DNA of 64,000 bases from Phytophthora quininea (lineage: Eukaryota; Oomycota; Peronosporomycetes; Peronosporales; Peronosporaceae): assembly GCA_011947345.1 (NCBI GenBank), contig JAAVTG010000528.1:124001-188000 (forward strand), given 5' to 3'. This document shows, piece after piece, positions 52,792 through 63,543 of the stretch. Below the pieces are notes generated by a model. The model ran no database searches. It was not told where the DNA came from and saw nothing but the letters and a program-made list of their open reading frames with translations. A program made the translations under genes and the position numbers. How positions within the stretch are numbered: the stretch's first letter is position 1; each line of letters begins with the position of its first letter.

Positions 52792-53886
52792 TCATGTCGA
52801 AGTCCAAGGTAAGCGCCTCTGTCCGTCCAACAGGGGCTTTTCCTCCTTCGGGACATCACTGCGTAGGGGTAAGTTGGCTTGATTAGCTCTAGGAGTTAGA
52901 CTCGCTGGAGTTCCCCTTGAATCTTGTGAGAGCTGGTTTGATGTGGATTCTGTTTCATGGCATTCCCAAGTCGAGGTATTGATCATGCAACTTGCCGCGT
53001 CGCGTATCATCCCTGGTCTTAGTCTTGTGTAGACCGAGAAGCACCAATTTGACCACCTGCCCATTAAACGAATGACCAGGTCACTCTTCCCTGCTGCGAG
53101 TAGGACACAAGCTCCTCCGATGCGGAGTGAATGTGCAGAGTAATCGCTTCGGAGTAGACCCAAGTTGAAAGCTGCTTCCTTGATGAATTTTGCCACTTGA
53201 GTCTTCTTGATTGTTCCTTTCCTTGAAGTCGAGGTCAGATATGGTCCTAGTTGTATTCCTTGCGATTGCCAAGTGGCTCTAATGCGCAGGCACCGATGAG
53301 CCGCAACGACCGGGCATAGCTCTTCGTGGTCGGATCTGTAGTGGCAGATTATTGCACCTTGCGCGACCCGGTCTCCTTTATGGGGCTCGAACACCACTTC
53401 CACGGAATGTGGGTTTGCTTGGCTCGGTTTCACCGGAATTCCATGTCTGTCTCTGAGTACCACATTGCTTGCCTTGAGGCAATGGATCCGATCCTGTCCG
53501 GTAGAACTATCAGTCTTCACGGGACCTCAAAGCTCAGAGCTCCGGTCCAGAAAGAAGAACCCCAGGATAACTGATCCCCAAAGGAGTTCTTCCTCTTGGT
53601 TTTCTCGCTTCAGGAGTCGCTGCATCTCGAGCAGCATTGGCGTAGTAGCTGACTGCTTCCTGTCCACTTCACCATGAGCTCGCTTGTACCCCTCAGCAAT
53701 GAGCTCAAATTCCGGATCGCGGTAATTGAGCCTGGCGTTCCGAACCGCCTTGTTTCCCAATACCACCGCTGCCATTTTTCCGTCGAATGTCTGGTACTTG
53801 TTCCCTCGTCCGGACTTGTTGTGTCCTTCTGAAGCGCACAACCCGGCAAACAGTCCAACCATCCGAGCTTGCTGTTCCTTCGACAA
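52792..53886 (-). pseudogene. Tyrosine recombinase of DIRS/Ngaro-like retroelement
   Basis: Two adjacent frames. The N-terminal part (53886-53527) is a SAM-like core-binding domain with KMAAVVLGNKAVRNARLNYR. The C-terminal part (53520-52792) is the catalytic domain with AAHRCLRIRATWQ, YSAHSLRIGGACVLLAAGKS (the HxLR box) and LMGRWSNWCFSVYTRL, where the Tyr is the expected nucleophile. Tyrosine-recombinase retroelements integrate circular cDNA with this enzyme and so lack the DDE integrase of LTR elements. The frame break between the two parts makes the copy inactive as sequenced. A Ser/Pro-rich tail follows. Confidence 0.75.
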
Positions 53887-53899
53887 CTCGTCGATCCAT

Positions 53900-54482
53900 A
53901 TGGGGAAGCCGAAATCCTTACAGAAAGCTTCCCAAAATCTGAAGTTCTTGCTATATTGCCTAAGTGTTCCTGCAGCGACGGATGGGCGCTTGACTTTGCT
54001 CGTCGTCGCTTCAATTTGCTGACGCTGTTCACTACCTGCCGAAAGCTAAGAATGTTAGACTGTCGGTGAACGTCACATCCTTGAGTCTGCTCCTTTCTCC
54101 TTTGTAGCGTGTGTACGCCGAAATGTAGTCGATACTGTGCCTGGTTCAGTGCACAATGACGGAGTTCGCTTTGCCCGCTAGGCGAGCTTGTGTTCATTTT
54201 CTCAACCAGGTTGATAACCCAGCGGCAGTCGCTGTGTATGACGACTTGCCTCCAGACACCTGGTGCTGACAGCCTTCGCCCCCAACTGGCTGTGACCTTG
54301 TTGAGGGCGTGCGCAATAATATCAGGGTCAGACTCTGGGTGCTGCCGTCCGAGAATGAGACGTTCTCTTAGACGCATGCTTGTGATGCACCAGTGGGTCG
54401 TGGTCTGATCGATCAACCAGACCTCGTCGATCAGGCACATTGGAATACCGGCAAACTCGTTCTGAAAGACAGGTCCTTCCAC
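53900..54482 (-). pseudogene. RNase H-like segment of the retroelement polyprotein
   Basis: Following the reverse transcriptase in another frame: NEFAGIPMCLIDEVWLIDQT, then RERLILGRQHPESDPDIIAH, and VVIHSDCRWVINLVEKMNTS with an RNase H-like Asp. This matches the position of RNase H in DIRS/Ngaro-like elements, between RT and the recombinase. Similarity is weak, and the latter half of the frame changes again before the recombinase. Confidence 0.5.
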
Positions 54483-55668
54483 GAAAGCAAGTCATTCCGT
54501 AGGAAGTTAGTCATCGGGACCCCGGGTCTGTGATGTCTTTGGCAGTTATTTCTCACTGCGACAAGGCGTTGAATGAACGGCTTCGTCACGGGAATGAAGC
54601 TTATCACATGTCGAAGCACGCTGATTAGACTGTCTAAACGCTTCAGTGATACGAACGAGACCCCGATCGACTCAGCAATGACTGACTTTATTTTGTCGAT
54701 TTTGCGTTGTGGTACCGTGATCCGTTCTTCCTTGATGCTCCAATCGATACCCACAGCGTGGAACGAACGCGACCAGGTCGTGAATTTTCCTTCGTGCCAG
54801 CCAGCTGAACCGAAAACAAGTTTTACACCGTCTCTGAGACGTTTCTCCGCTTGCAGCAGTCGATCGCCAGTGTCAACTTCGATGAGGATAATGTCATCCA
54901 CCCATTGGAACGCCCAAAAGGGTTCTTGGAGTCCAAGCACTGTTGTCGGTCCTGTGCGCTGGTAATGCCGAACTGCATTCCCGAAAACGACAAAGAATCC
55001 TGGTGACGACGTCCATCCAAAGACAGCCATTCCAGACACAGTGCCATGATCAGTTCGCGGGAACTTCCCCCGAAACCCGCAGCATGGCGGGCGTGAATGG
55101 GAACGTGATGAAATGCTTCGGCGATGTCCGCAATCAAGGCGTAGATATTGTACCCCGGGTATCGGTGCCGTAATTCGCGAACTCGGAGCGCGATGAAAAC
55201 AAACGGATCCCACGTTGCATCCGGTGATGCATGCGAGTCCGTTTGCACGTTGACAGACCGGCCGTTCAGAGCGGAGAGATCATGGATGATCCGCCCATCC
55301 AGGTGGAGAGCCCTGTCCTTCTTGGGAACGAGAGCAAACGAACTCGAATGAAAACTGGGATCGCGTCCTAGTGTAGCCATCGTAGCGATTATACAGCGAC
55401 TTTTGTAGTAATCAGCGAGTAGTTTGTCGGTAACGATGACGATGACGGCCCCAACGATGGCGCCCGGATAATTTTGGGGGATCGACCGAACACCGCAGCA
55501 ACCCGCAGCGTCCCGCCAGGGAGGAATCAGGCCCTCCTGCGCATTGGCACACAACTCATCCAGCAGGGGATAGGAAGCCAAATGTTGCCGATACAGCCGT
55601 GGGCGAAGTGCTGTGTTCGGGCGATAGTCCTCGGGGTTTGGCCTCGAAACAGTTCCAGGACCCGGCAA
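54431..55668 (-). pseudogene. Reverse transcriptase of the retroelement, frameshifted
   Basis: The N-terminal half, from 55668, has FALVPKKDRALHLDGRIIHD, LSALNGRSVN and NIYALIADIAEAFHHVPIHA (RT domain A with the catalytic Asp). The frame then shifts, and the C-terminal half (55213-54431) has GWTSSPGFFVVFGNAVRHY and AFQWVDDIILIEVD, the RT active-site VDD box, followed by a thumb-like RKIDKIKSVIAES. Order and motifs fit DIRS-like reverse transcriptases. The shift lies near 55.0-55.1 kb. Confidence 0.8.
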
Positions 55669-56640
55669 TACCCCAGCGAGAATCCGCCACCAATGCGTCC
55701 AGGATGCGGAGGTCGACGGTCGGGATTGATAAGCGGCCTGGCCGAGCGACCAGAAAAGCCGAGTTCAGCGGAAAATCCACGCCAACCCGAGCTGCGGCGG
55801 CGCGAAGATCGGCGAATACCCGATGAGGGACGCATCGGGTCTGACCACGAAAGTTGCAACTCCTCAGTAGCGGCGTTGAAAACTCGGTACGTAAATGGCG
55901 GGCTATTGTTTTGACGCACGATGGGGGATCGGATACGGGAACGGGGGATGAATTGCGCCGACCGTCGATGCCGGTGCAAAACGAGAACGGACTAAGTGTG
56001 CAATCGTGATGAAATCATGAATAACGAGCGACCATGCCGACTTTGCGTGAGCGAACATGTCGGCGTTTGGCGGAGACCGTGGCACTTGAAAAGACAGCGG
56101 AACCGCCGGACTCACCGCGGCGTGATACGCTGGAGAGCAGGACCACTCGGCACCCACATGAAGGGCATCCAGGTTCGGTAGAAGAGCATCCATGATTCAA
56201 TTGCAAAGGGCGTCGGCCGCCCCATTGTACTCGCGTCGGACGTGATGTAGGTAGACAATTGCCGCGACAGACCCACTTCCCGGATGGCTGCGGTAAACTG
56301 CGAAGACCAGGTGCCCGACAGCGATAGAGGGCCAGGGCCTGATTAATTATCACGCGAGAGTCACCGAAAACATGAATGGGACTGGACGGGTACTGGGAAC
56401 GGATCCAGAGGAGGCATGCCAATAGCTCTTGGGTTTCCGTGGCGTTATTGGTTTGAGGGGCAGAAAACGCCTGGGCTTCCCAATGAAGAAGGGAATGGCG
56501 GTGACTCCATACACACCAGGCAAATGCACTCCGGTGAGTCGTCAGACGACAGCCGCCGTCAATCGAGGCGAAAATGGCGGGATCCCCCGTTACGCGGTTG
56601 TTGCGAACGCTCGTCAAGGACAAATCCGACTCGGCGGAAG
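55500..56640 (-). pseudogene. Upstream RNase H domain and linker of the retroelement
   Basis: From about 56640 the frame shows a convincing type-1 RNase H: AIFASIDGGCRLTTHRSAFA (first Asp), NNATETQELLACLLWI (Glu), HVFGDSRVIINQ (Asp). After a frame change, HHVRREYNGAADALCN follows, the usual C-terminal RNase H motif. A linker comes next (NADMFAHAKSAWSLVIHDFI; then FADLRAAAARVGVDFPLNSA nearer 55.75 kb) before the RT. It lies 5' of the RT in the direction of transcription, which is not the usual DIRS order. Either the element has an extra RNase H or two elements are nested. Confidence 0.6.
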
Positions 56641-56668
56641 CCCATAGCTGGGTGGCTAGAAGAGCATC

Positions 56669-57202
56669 TTAGTTCGGTAGAGTTGAACCGTGGATGCCGA
56701 ACGCCGCAGGGGCCGGGCGGACACCTTCTTCTGCAACATCACAACGAACCGTGTGGGCACCGGGTGCCTTATACGCCACTGGATGTGCGCCCCGATATGC
56801 CGGTGGCAAGGTCACGGGCCGGCGGACAACCGCGCCCCACGTACTCGGCCTAGCGTCAGGCGCCGACAAGGCCTCACGGTGTGGGCACAGACCAGAAGCG
56901 TCTTGAAAAGACGAAGGGTTTGGGCCGAACACTGGTCGACCAGTGCAAGGGGGCGACGCCACCACACGCCGAGTGCTCAGAGCATCGGCTGCCGGCGTGG
57001 CAATCTGTGGCCCGTCGCGACCTACTGGCACGGCAGTAGGTATGTTGGATCCCACCTCCGAGGTGAATGGGACGATCACAGTGATAGTCGCAGGCGAGGT
57101 GCACACCTGGTAGTGGCCTACGTCAGACGTGAATGGGGGCACCAGTGCTACGGCGTCAGACGCAATGGAAAACGCGGGAGATATCGAAGCAGATTGGGTC
57201 AT
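56669..57202 (-). pseudogene. Ala/Pro/Ser-rich linker ORF at the start of the pol region
   Basis: 177 codons from ATG 57202 (MTQSASISPAFSIASDAVAL), low complexity, with a twice-used PFTSDVG/PFTSEVG motif. It leads after a stop towards the RNase H frame on the same strand. It contains no catalytic motif; probably the non-conserved N-terminus of the polyprotein or the end of gag. Confidence 0.4.
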
Positions 57203-57239
57203 GTTAGGCGTAAGTCGGGTTCTTCCCCAACCCCATCAC

Positions 57240-60012
57240 TCACGCTGAGGGTGAGCGGCGTAAAGCCCGCCATGCATGGCAGTTGCCCATTTCAGCACTG
57301 CATCCGGCAGTTCATGGATCTCATGCCGGTTGGGACACTTGCCAAACGTGGAGCCCTTCGCCATCTGAAAGCGAATGCAAATTTGCTTGCCTTGGACAAT
57401 TGGCACTTGAGAACGGATGTCGCGAGGGATGATTGTCGACGGGGATTTCGGAGCGGTGGTTGAGGACCTTGATTGCGCGCGGGCCGTTTGCCGTGAGCTT
57501 TCGAAGGCCCACTCCTGGAGCGAGCGCCCGTGGTGGGTGCCGACATGGGGCCAGCGAGAACCGTTTGGAAGACCGTAGCGTTCATAACGTGCGTGACGTA
57601 CTCCCGATACACGTCGGAGTCAGTGTGGAGCATGCTCGAAGCCCGGCGAGCAACGTCCCTGAGGTGGACCCCATGGCGAAGGTCGTTGAACATATCAGCG
57701 AATATGGCCTCGTATAGGTTGTACATCGCATGCAGAAGTTGGCTCGGGGCTCCCCTGGGGACGCGGTGCATGGCATCGCCCTGAATCTCCCGAAACACCG
57801 CGACGAGGTCGTCAGGATACCAATGAAAAGCAGTCTCCTGAATAACGTGAGGCACCAGGTGCAGCTGGTCCGCCCGGCGGATCTGGTGCGATGGCGCCGA
57901 CTCCGAGCCGCTCAATTGGGTATCTTCGTGAACGACCACACGGGTCTGGCGGTACGGCCCCGTGCCGTCCGAGAACAGGAAAGGATCAATCGGCCTGGAG
58001 AAGAAGTCCACCGCGAATATCATCTTGGCCGTGACCTTGGTGGCACAATACCGGCCTCGGGAACGCTCACGGCGCAGGATGGAGCAGTCTCTATCGTGGT
58101 GCAGCCTGTTAGCAAAGCGAAAGAACCGCTCATCCGTACCTTGGTCGTGTGTCCTCGATCGCGGACTCACGCGAGCAGCTGTGTGCGTCGCAACTTCATT
58201 GGTGGTTGGACGGAAGACGCAATTCCCGGTCGGCATATAACCAGTAGACCGTCGATCCAGCGAGCGCGACCGCCTGGCGGAGCGGGAACGGGAGCGACGC
58301 TGGCGTGGATTGGTAGGAGAGATGCTCCTGGAGCGATGTCGCCGCGCCCGACTCGGTGATCGAGTGCGACCATGAGAACGGCGGCTGAATGGTTGGCGAT
58401 GGCCACGCTGGGCCACGGAAAGGCGAGAGCGGGATGGCGATCGACTGCGCGATGCTGTGCGGCGACCACGGCCCCGAGCCAGGTCATGGCCCGTCGGGGA
58501 CCCAAAGTGAGCGGTCGAATCGTATTGCTGGTCGCGATGGTGGGGAGCCACGGTGGTACTGGATGGAACGGTCTCCGAGACCGGTGCGGCTCGAGGCAGT
58601 GGTGCCGCCGCGGAGCTCGTGGCACAGGCTAATTGACGTTGAAGTGTTACCAGCGTGGCCATGACCGATACCTGTTCGCACAGGGCTTGATTCGCTGTGC
58701 GCTGCTCCTGGAGCAACATCCGCAACAGACCAGGACCAGAAGACTCCGAGTCCACATGGCCGGACGGTGTCGGTAAGGTGGGGCCAGACCCCACTGCATG
58801 CAACTGTGCGCCGCTGCCATGCCTGGGCGACGCTGGAGGGGCGCTAGACATAGCGTATCGGCCGGTCTCGGGGTTGAAAACGTCGTAAGGTGTTAGCCTG
58901 GCGTCATCGTGGTTTAAATGCGGAAGGCACGGCTCAGTGTCTCGATCCTGGAAGTCGACGTCGGCATCGACTGAGCCCTTGGCCAAGAAGTGAAGGCAAA
59001 ACGCCGTGGGAGTGGTGGAAGTCTTTCTACCACGCGCAGAAATGTAGGCCACTCGACGATGGCCCGCGTCGACAGCACAGCCGTCAGCGTCACCTGGGAT
59101 GGGAAAGCGGCGCGTAAGCTCAGAGCGGATCGCTGCCAGATCTGATGCTGGGGATCCCAAGAAGGCCTGCTAGGCAGGAGGAAAACTCGGAGGTCGCAGT
59201 GTCGCCGGCACACCGTGCAAAATCCCAACACAAATTCCTCGCGGGAAATCACGAGGCGGCGGGCGTCCTCCAAGGAACTGCCACCACTTGACGTGCTTCA
59301 TCATCGTAGCACCGTATCGCGACCATGCACACGTAGCCGGAACTGGGCTCGATGATCATGTTAATGTCGTCGACGAGGTCGATGGTTGAAGCCCGTCGGT
59401 ACCGTAACACTTGCCCCAGCAGATGGACCGGGGATGTACGACGGGCAAACTTGGTGTCGCAGTCGGGAGATGCTACGTAGTAGGTCGTGAAGCGGAGGAA
59501 GCGGAACATGGAGAGAAGAGGACACTCCTGGAGCTCGTCCGCCAGATTGACATCCGGCCGGGTAAGTCGCCAATACGGGATCCAGAAGGGGACGTCAACG
59601 TGCTCGCGAAGAGCTGAGTCGAGGGCATCCCGTCGTTGGCCCGGCAACAGGAATTGAAGCGTGGCTTGCCAGGCAGGCCGCTTGATGCCGTCGGGCTCGT
59701 CGAAGAACGGGCTCGAATCCGTCTCCAGGAGGCGAGGTTCACGACCCATCACGACCCAGTGTAGCGTAGACCGGGCCGTCCCAACGGCCAGCCAACTCGT
59801 CGGGGGCCTTCAGGCGGACAGTTCTGCCGCTGAGCGCTACGTTCATCAACACCGCACGGGGGAGGATTACGCGTTGGAGCCGTCAGCATCCACGCGACGA
59901 CTTGCATAATTCTCTTGCCAGCCTGGTTGTCTTCTTGGAGCTCTGAGCTTCTTCCGTCCGAGCTCAGAGCTTGGGGCGGCGAACTGTCGAATGGCTGAGA
60001 CTCAACGTTCAC
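57240..60012 (-). pseudogene. Gag-like structural protein of the retroelement
   Basis: Starts at ATG 60012 (MNVESQPFDSSPPQALSSDG). It continues through a second frame (59752-59249) with PAWQATLQFLLPGQRRDALD and MFRFLRFTTYYVASPDCDTK. The long 622-codon frame (59160-57292) includes a coiled-coil-like stretch (RMLLQEQRTANQALCEQVSV), an Arg/Ser-rich region (about residues 235-305) and a globular part (DLVAVFREIQGDAMHRVPRG, NDLRHGVHLRDVARRASSML). After a last shift near 57.4 kb a Cys/His-containing end (FGKCPNRHEIHELPDAVLKW) resembles a single knuckle. The RS-rich stretch probably binds nucleic acid. No known gag family can be named with certainty. Confidence 0.6.
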
Positions 60013-60032
60013 TCCGGTTCGGAAACCCCGAT

Positions 60033-60051
60033 TAAGTACTGCGTACTTAAC
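60033..60051. repeat. 8-bp stem hairpin with 3-nt loop
   Basis: TTAAGTAC-TGC-GTACTTAA: a perfect 8-bp inverted repeat with a TGC loop, 20 bases upstream of the retroelement's gag start. First of the hairpin series in 60.03-60.47 kb. Confidence 0.8.
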
Positions 60052-60087
60052 CGATCACTTGCCAAATTACGACTGAACTTGTAACGG

Positions 60088-60161
60088 GGTTACACGAAAG
60101 TCATAACCGTGCGTTGACTTTGGAGGTTACGCGAAACTCTTAACCGTGTGTAGAGTTTCGA
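60088..60161. repeat. Two tandem 37-bp units, each a hairpin with compensatory stem changes
   Basis: Unit 1 (60088-60124) and unit 2 (60125-60161) share GGTTAC, a 7-bp stem and the loop TAACCGTGYGT. Stem 1 is AAAGTCA/TGACTTT; stem 2 is AAACTCT/AGAGTTT. Both differences on the 5' side are matched by complementary differences on the 3' side, so pairing is kept. A further hairpin lies at 60205-60234 (TAGACTAACTATG, loop CCA, one bulged T). Confidence 0.8.
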
Positions 60162-60298
60162 CTCTGTAGCCATCTGGCTCTCCACCACTCATTTACATAT
60201 CTCTTAGACTAACTATGCCACATAGTTTAGTCTATACATTTACACCAGGGTCAGATAAAACAATTCAATTCAGTTCTATTTTTGCAGTTAATTAGTGT

Positions 60299-60470
60299 TG
60301 TCCTTTTTAAGGGACACTGACTCTGCGAGTCCTAGTTACGGGACTGTACTTGGTTCTAGTATAGAACCGAAGGCTGGAAGCCTAAAGACACAGACTCGGG
60401 GAGTCCTACGTCTTCCTCTGTGCAAGTGCACTGCTACGCAGCCCCGCTGCAGAACTCCTACACGCGTGTA
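60299..60470. repeat. Array of very short hairpins
   Basis: Perfect or nearly perfect stem-loops follow one another. A bulged stem occupies 60299-60316. Then come GACTC-TGC-GAGTC (60319-60331), GGTTCTA-GTA-TAGAACC (60352-60368), AGGCT-GGA-AGCCT (60371-60383), GACTC-GGG-GAGTC (60393-60405), GTGCA-AG-TGCAC (60420-60431), GCAGC-CCC-GCTGC (60438-60450) and the 12-bp palindrome TACACGCGTGTA (60459-60470). Most loops are exactly three bases. AGTCC at 60328-60332 can pair instead with GGACT at 60341-60345, excluding the first stem. The array ends just before the Myb-like frame. Confidence 0.75.
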
Positions 60471-61952
60471 TGTATATGTGTGTGCACGCTGTACAGGGTC
60501 GCCACAGAGGGTACAAGTACTTCACGCATGAGGAGCTCAACATGCTTAACATTGTGGCTGAGGTCGTGAAGCCTCTGGGCGACGTTCAGTGGGAGAAAGC
60601 TGGCTTGATATATGAGCAAATACGGCCTTCATCGTGTCCTTTCCGAGACTATAAATCTCTTCGGCGTTAGTTCAAGAAAATGTACAATATGAAAAAGAAG
60701 ACTGGTTCTGCGGAGATACCAGCGGTAGTTGCTGATGCCAAGAGAATTCACCACGGTTTTGACCACGTCACCGGCGGCCGCACTTCGTTTGACGGGAGGG
60801 ATGACAGTCGAGACGATCAAGCTTTGTTGAAGGAAGCCCGAGATGCGCTAGTCGCGGCCAACATGGTCCTCCCGGAAACAGTCTCTTCTAAAGAATAAGC
60901 CTCACCTTTGGACCCTGGAGATACTCAACTTCAAAGCAAAAATGGTGATGACGTCGCGTCCAGCGCAGAAAATTCAATAGAGTTCCCTGAGAGCCCACCC
61001 CAAGGCGGTGGAGTCGTTCGCCGCGGACGACTTATGGACCCATCTCTCGCGGCAATGCTCGACAGTTCGGAATCGTCTGGTGGCGAAGAGACGGAAACCG
61101 TGGACGAGACGATGGCTGTGGCCACGTGCGCCGACACAGCGGGAACCGCGAGCAGTACTTCTAGCTACACAACTGATCGTTCTTCTGTGGGCAAACTAAA
61201 TCTCCAGCCGCTTTCCCCAGAGTTAAGCACCACGAGCTCGCAGACGACCCAGCTGTCCAGTCCCGCGTCCAAACCAATGGGCCGACCTCGAGGCCCCCGC
61301 CCATCGATGCTCCCGACACTAGCCACTCCCGTATGCAAACCTCTTACGCGTGACCCTGCACGGCTTGCTTTAGACGATACAAAGGCAAGAAGTAATGATG
61401 AACTGAGCGCGTCCATCGCACGGCTAGGTGGTCAAGATCTCCGTGTCGTTCGCGACAACTTGGCAAAATTGAGCAAGCGGGCGTCAAGTGAGGCGTCGTT
61501 CAGTTCGACGGACCCGTACAACAATTCGAAAAGGGCAAGAGCCAACAGGAATCTCTCGGATCTGGAGAAAGATCTCAAACTCGCCGAGGGCAAAGAAGCT
61601 AGTGGTCGAAACGAGATGATGCAGATGATGATGTTTTTCAGATAAGACTCCGAGCGCAAAGCCGCACAGGAAAAGCGGCGACGTCTCGAGCTACGCGAAG
61701 AGCGCGAGCTGACCGAGAAACGAGAGCGTGAAGACCGAGAGAGTGCTCAAGGAAGAACCCGCGGCGACCGAACTACGCCGTCAGCAGGAACTCGAGGAAA
61801 ATAAGCTACAGCGAGAGGAGCGTGAGAGAGACAGGAAAGAAGATCGTGGTCGCTTCGAAGAGCGACTCAAGTTGGAGCGCGCCGAGGGTCAACAACGTCA
61901 CGAGCAAATGTTACTACTTCTAGCTTCTTCCCTGAAGAGAAAAGAAGAGTAA
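60470..61952 (+). pseudogene. Myb/SANT-like protein of a Harbinger-type element, degenerate
   Basis: The Myb/SANT-like domain reads YKYFTHEELNMLNIVAEVVK, LGDVQWEKAGLIYEQIRPSS, then FRDYKSLRR, a stop, and KKMYNMKKKTGSAEIPAVV. This is the type found repeatedly in oomycete genomes beside Harbinger-like transposases (DUF6818-like). Further stops lie at about 60895 and 61643. The long middle part (60908-61645) is Ser/Thr-rich with MGRPRGPRPSMLP and a coiled-coil end (SDLEKDLKLAEGKEASGRNE). After a shift, a second highly charged coiled coil (LEENKLQREERERDRKEDRG) runs to the stop at 61952. In PIF/Harbinger elements the Myb-like protein helps the transposase bind DNA. It converges on the transposase at 61984. 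Confidence 0.7.
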
Positions 61953-61983
61953 GTTGGGTGGGATAAACTCTTGAGTATACATT

Positions 61984-63385
61984 TCAAACATATCTTCTAT
62001 CCTCAAGCCCGTGCACAAACACAGTCTTGATTTGGCTGATACTGACGACGCGCACGCGAAAGTTCGTCAAGCGAAAGAGATTGTCCAGGCGCCGTCCCCG
62101 CTTTGCCGAGTCTGCTGGTAACGGCAGCAACAATCGCCGATACACCTTCTCAATTGACCCAATGCCCCATTCGGCCCCCTGACGCACCTGCGTGATGGCT
62201 CGTGAAATTGCTTTGGCGGCAACAACTTTTCGAGCTCACCTGACTTGAGGGGTGTTAATATGCGCTATGTCATTGATCCAGAGCACGGGGAGGCGCTGTC
62301 TGCGAGCACACCGTATCGAGCGTCGGGGCAAAGATTTGAGTCATTCAGATTATCGCGAAAACCGATGCACTTATCAGCATCGTTCCAGCTACCTGGGCAA
62401 TTATGTTTTGCCCAGACGATCAGCCCATCTGCACTGAAGCACAACATGCCCATGACGTTGACGGCATGAAGCCAACCATTGTAGTATGCATTTTGCACCT
62501 CAGCCACTGGAGGCTCAGTCACCTGCTTAGAAAAAGCCAGTGATCGAATTTCACACTCGCGACTGCTAACAAACCTTAAAGTTTTTGCCGTCGATATATC
62601 CCCACGAAAACTGAAGTAGCGGTTGTTTGACTGCTACAAGGTCGGCAAGAGCGCGCTGCCGTTGCACGCTTGACCACGTGATGCGCGCTGACGCAAAGCC
62701 AGACAAAGTCTTCTATAAGGCAATCTCAGCGGCATAAAGAACCCGGCTGACAACCGGAGGAGGGGCACAAAACGTAAAGTATAGCAAATAATTTTGCACA
62801 GAGCCAACGTAATAAACCATCAGAAGGCCAAGTACTTGATGCATGTGTTTTAGTCGTGGAGGACGTCCTCCCTTGACGGTACCCTGGGGCTTGGGATAGT
62901 AGAGTCGGAATAGATCCAAAATTCGGCAAAATGTTTCACTACAATAATAACAGATATACTGTTAATAAGCAGAGCCTCCTTCCTCGTATTTTTGGGTACT
63001 CACCAGGTTAAACTCGCCGTGTTTAAGAAGCTCTTATCGCTACCGTTTGCCCACACAGCATCCAGTCAGACTGGTCTGGGCAGGGCAAGCAATCCGAAGT
63101 GATGTAGTGCCGGGTGCGTAAAAGACGCTGGCGCTCGGCTTTGAGTATGTCTTTGTTTAAACGCTTTCTTGTGGAGCGCGACGAGAGCGTCCGTCGATCG
63201 CGCCGCCTGCACACAACATACATCGCCATGAAGACATCCCCTTCCATGACACCCGCCTCCCAGTGAGCCAGTACTCCCTCGTTGAAGTTTGACGGACGCA
63301 AGCGTCTACGTAAGCAAAAATTTGAGCGCGGATCGAGCGAAATGTGTCCTAACGAAGCTATCCCTGACTTGTCACACAATACCAA
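61984..63385 (-). pseudogene. Harbinger (DDE_Tnp_4) transposase, degenerate
   Basis: Pieces in order on the minus strand. N-terminal segment 63385-63023 (LRPSNFNEGVLAHWEAGVME). Then LYYPKPQGTVKGGRPPRLKH (62919 on). Then ARITWSSVQRQRALADLVAV and FSWGYIDGKNFKV, with the first catalytic Asp. Then NAYYNGWLHAVNVMGMLCFS, NCPGSWNDADKCIGFRDNL and LCPDARYGVLADSASPCSGS, with further Asp residues. Last is RQGAEWGIGSIEKVYRRLLL with the final Glu, ending near 61984. It belongs to the same superfamily as, but a different family from, the palindromic copies at 47-51 kb. Several frame changes and stops leave it inactive. Confidence 0.75.
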
Positions 63386-63543
63386 CGTAAAGAGTAATGG
63401 GCGGTACCTTCAGGACGGAATAAACTCTTGGTGCACGTTTTGGGTGGCAGTTTCGGGCGCTCAGTCACAACCTCGGTAGTCGAAACCTAACCACAGCATT
63501 AAAGATGGCCCAGTTGTTTTTAAATTACCCCCCAACACCTGCG

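Noticed and set aside
52700..60300. Long terminal repeats flanking the retroelement
   Set aside because: I could not find a direct repeat shared between the two ends; the recombinase suggests a DIRS/Ngaro-type element, which would have split or inverted repeats instead.
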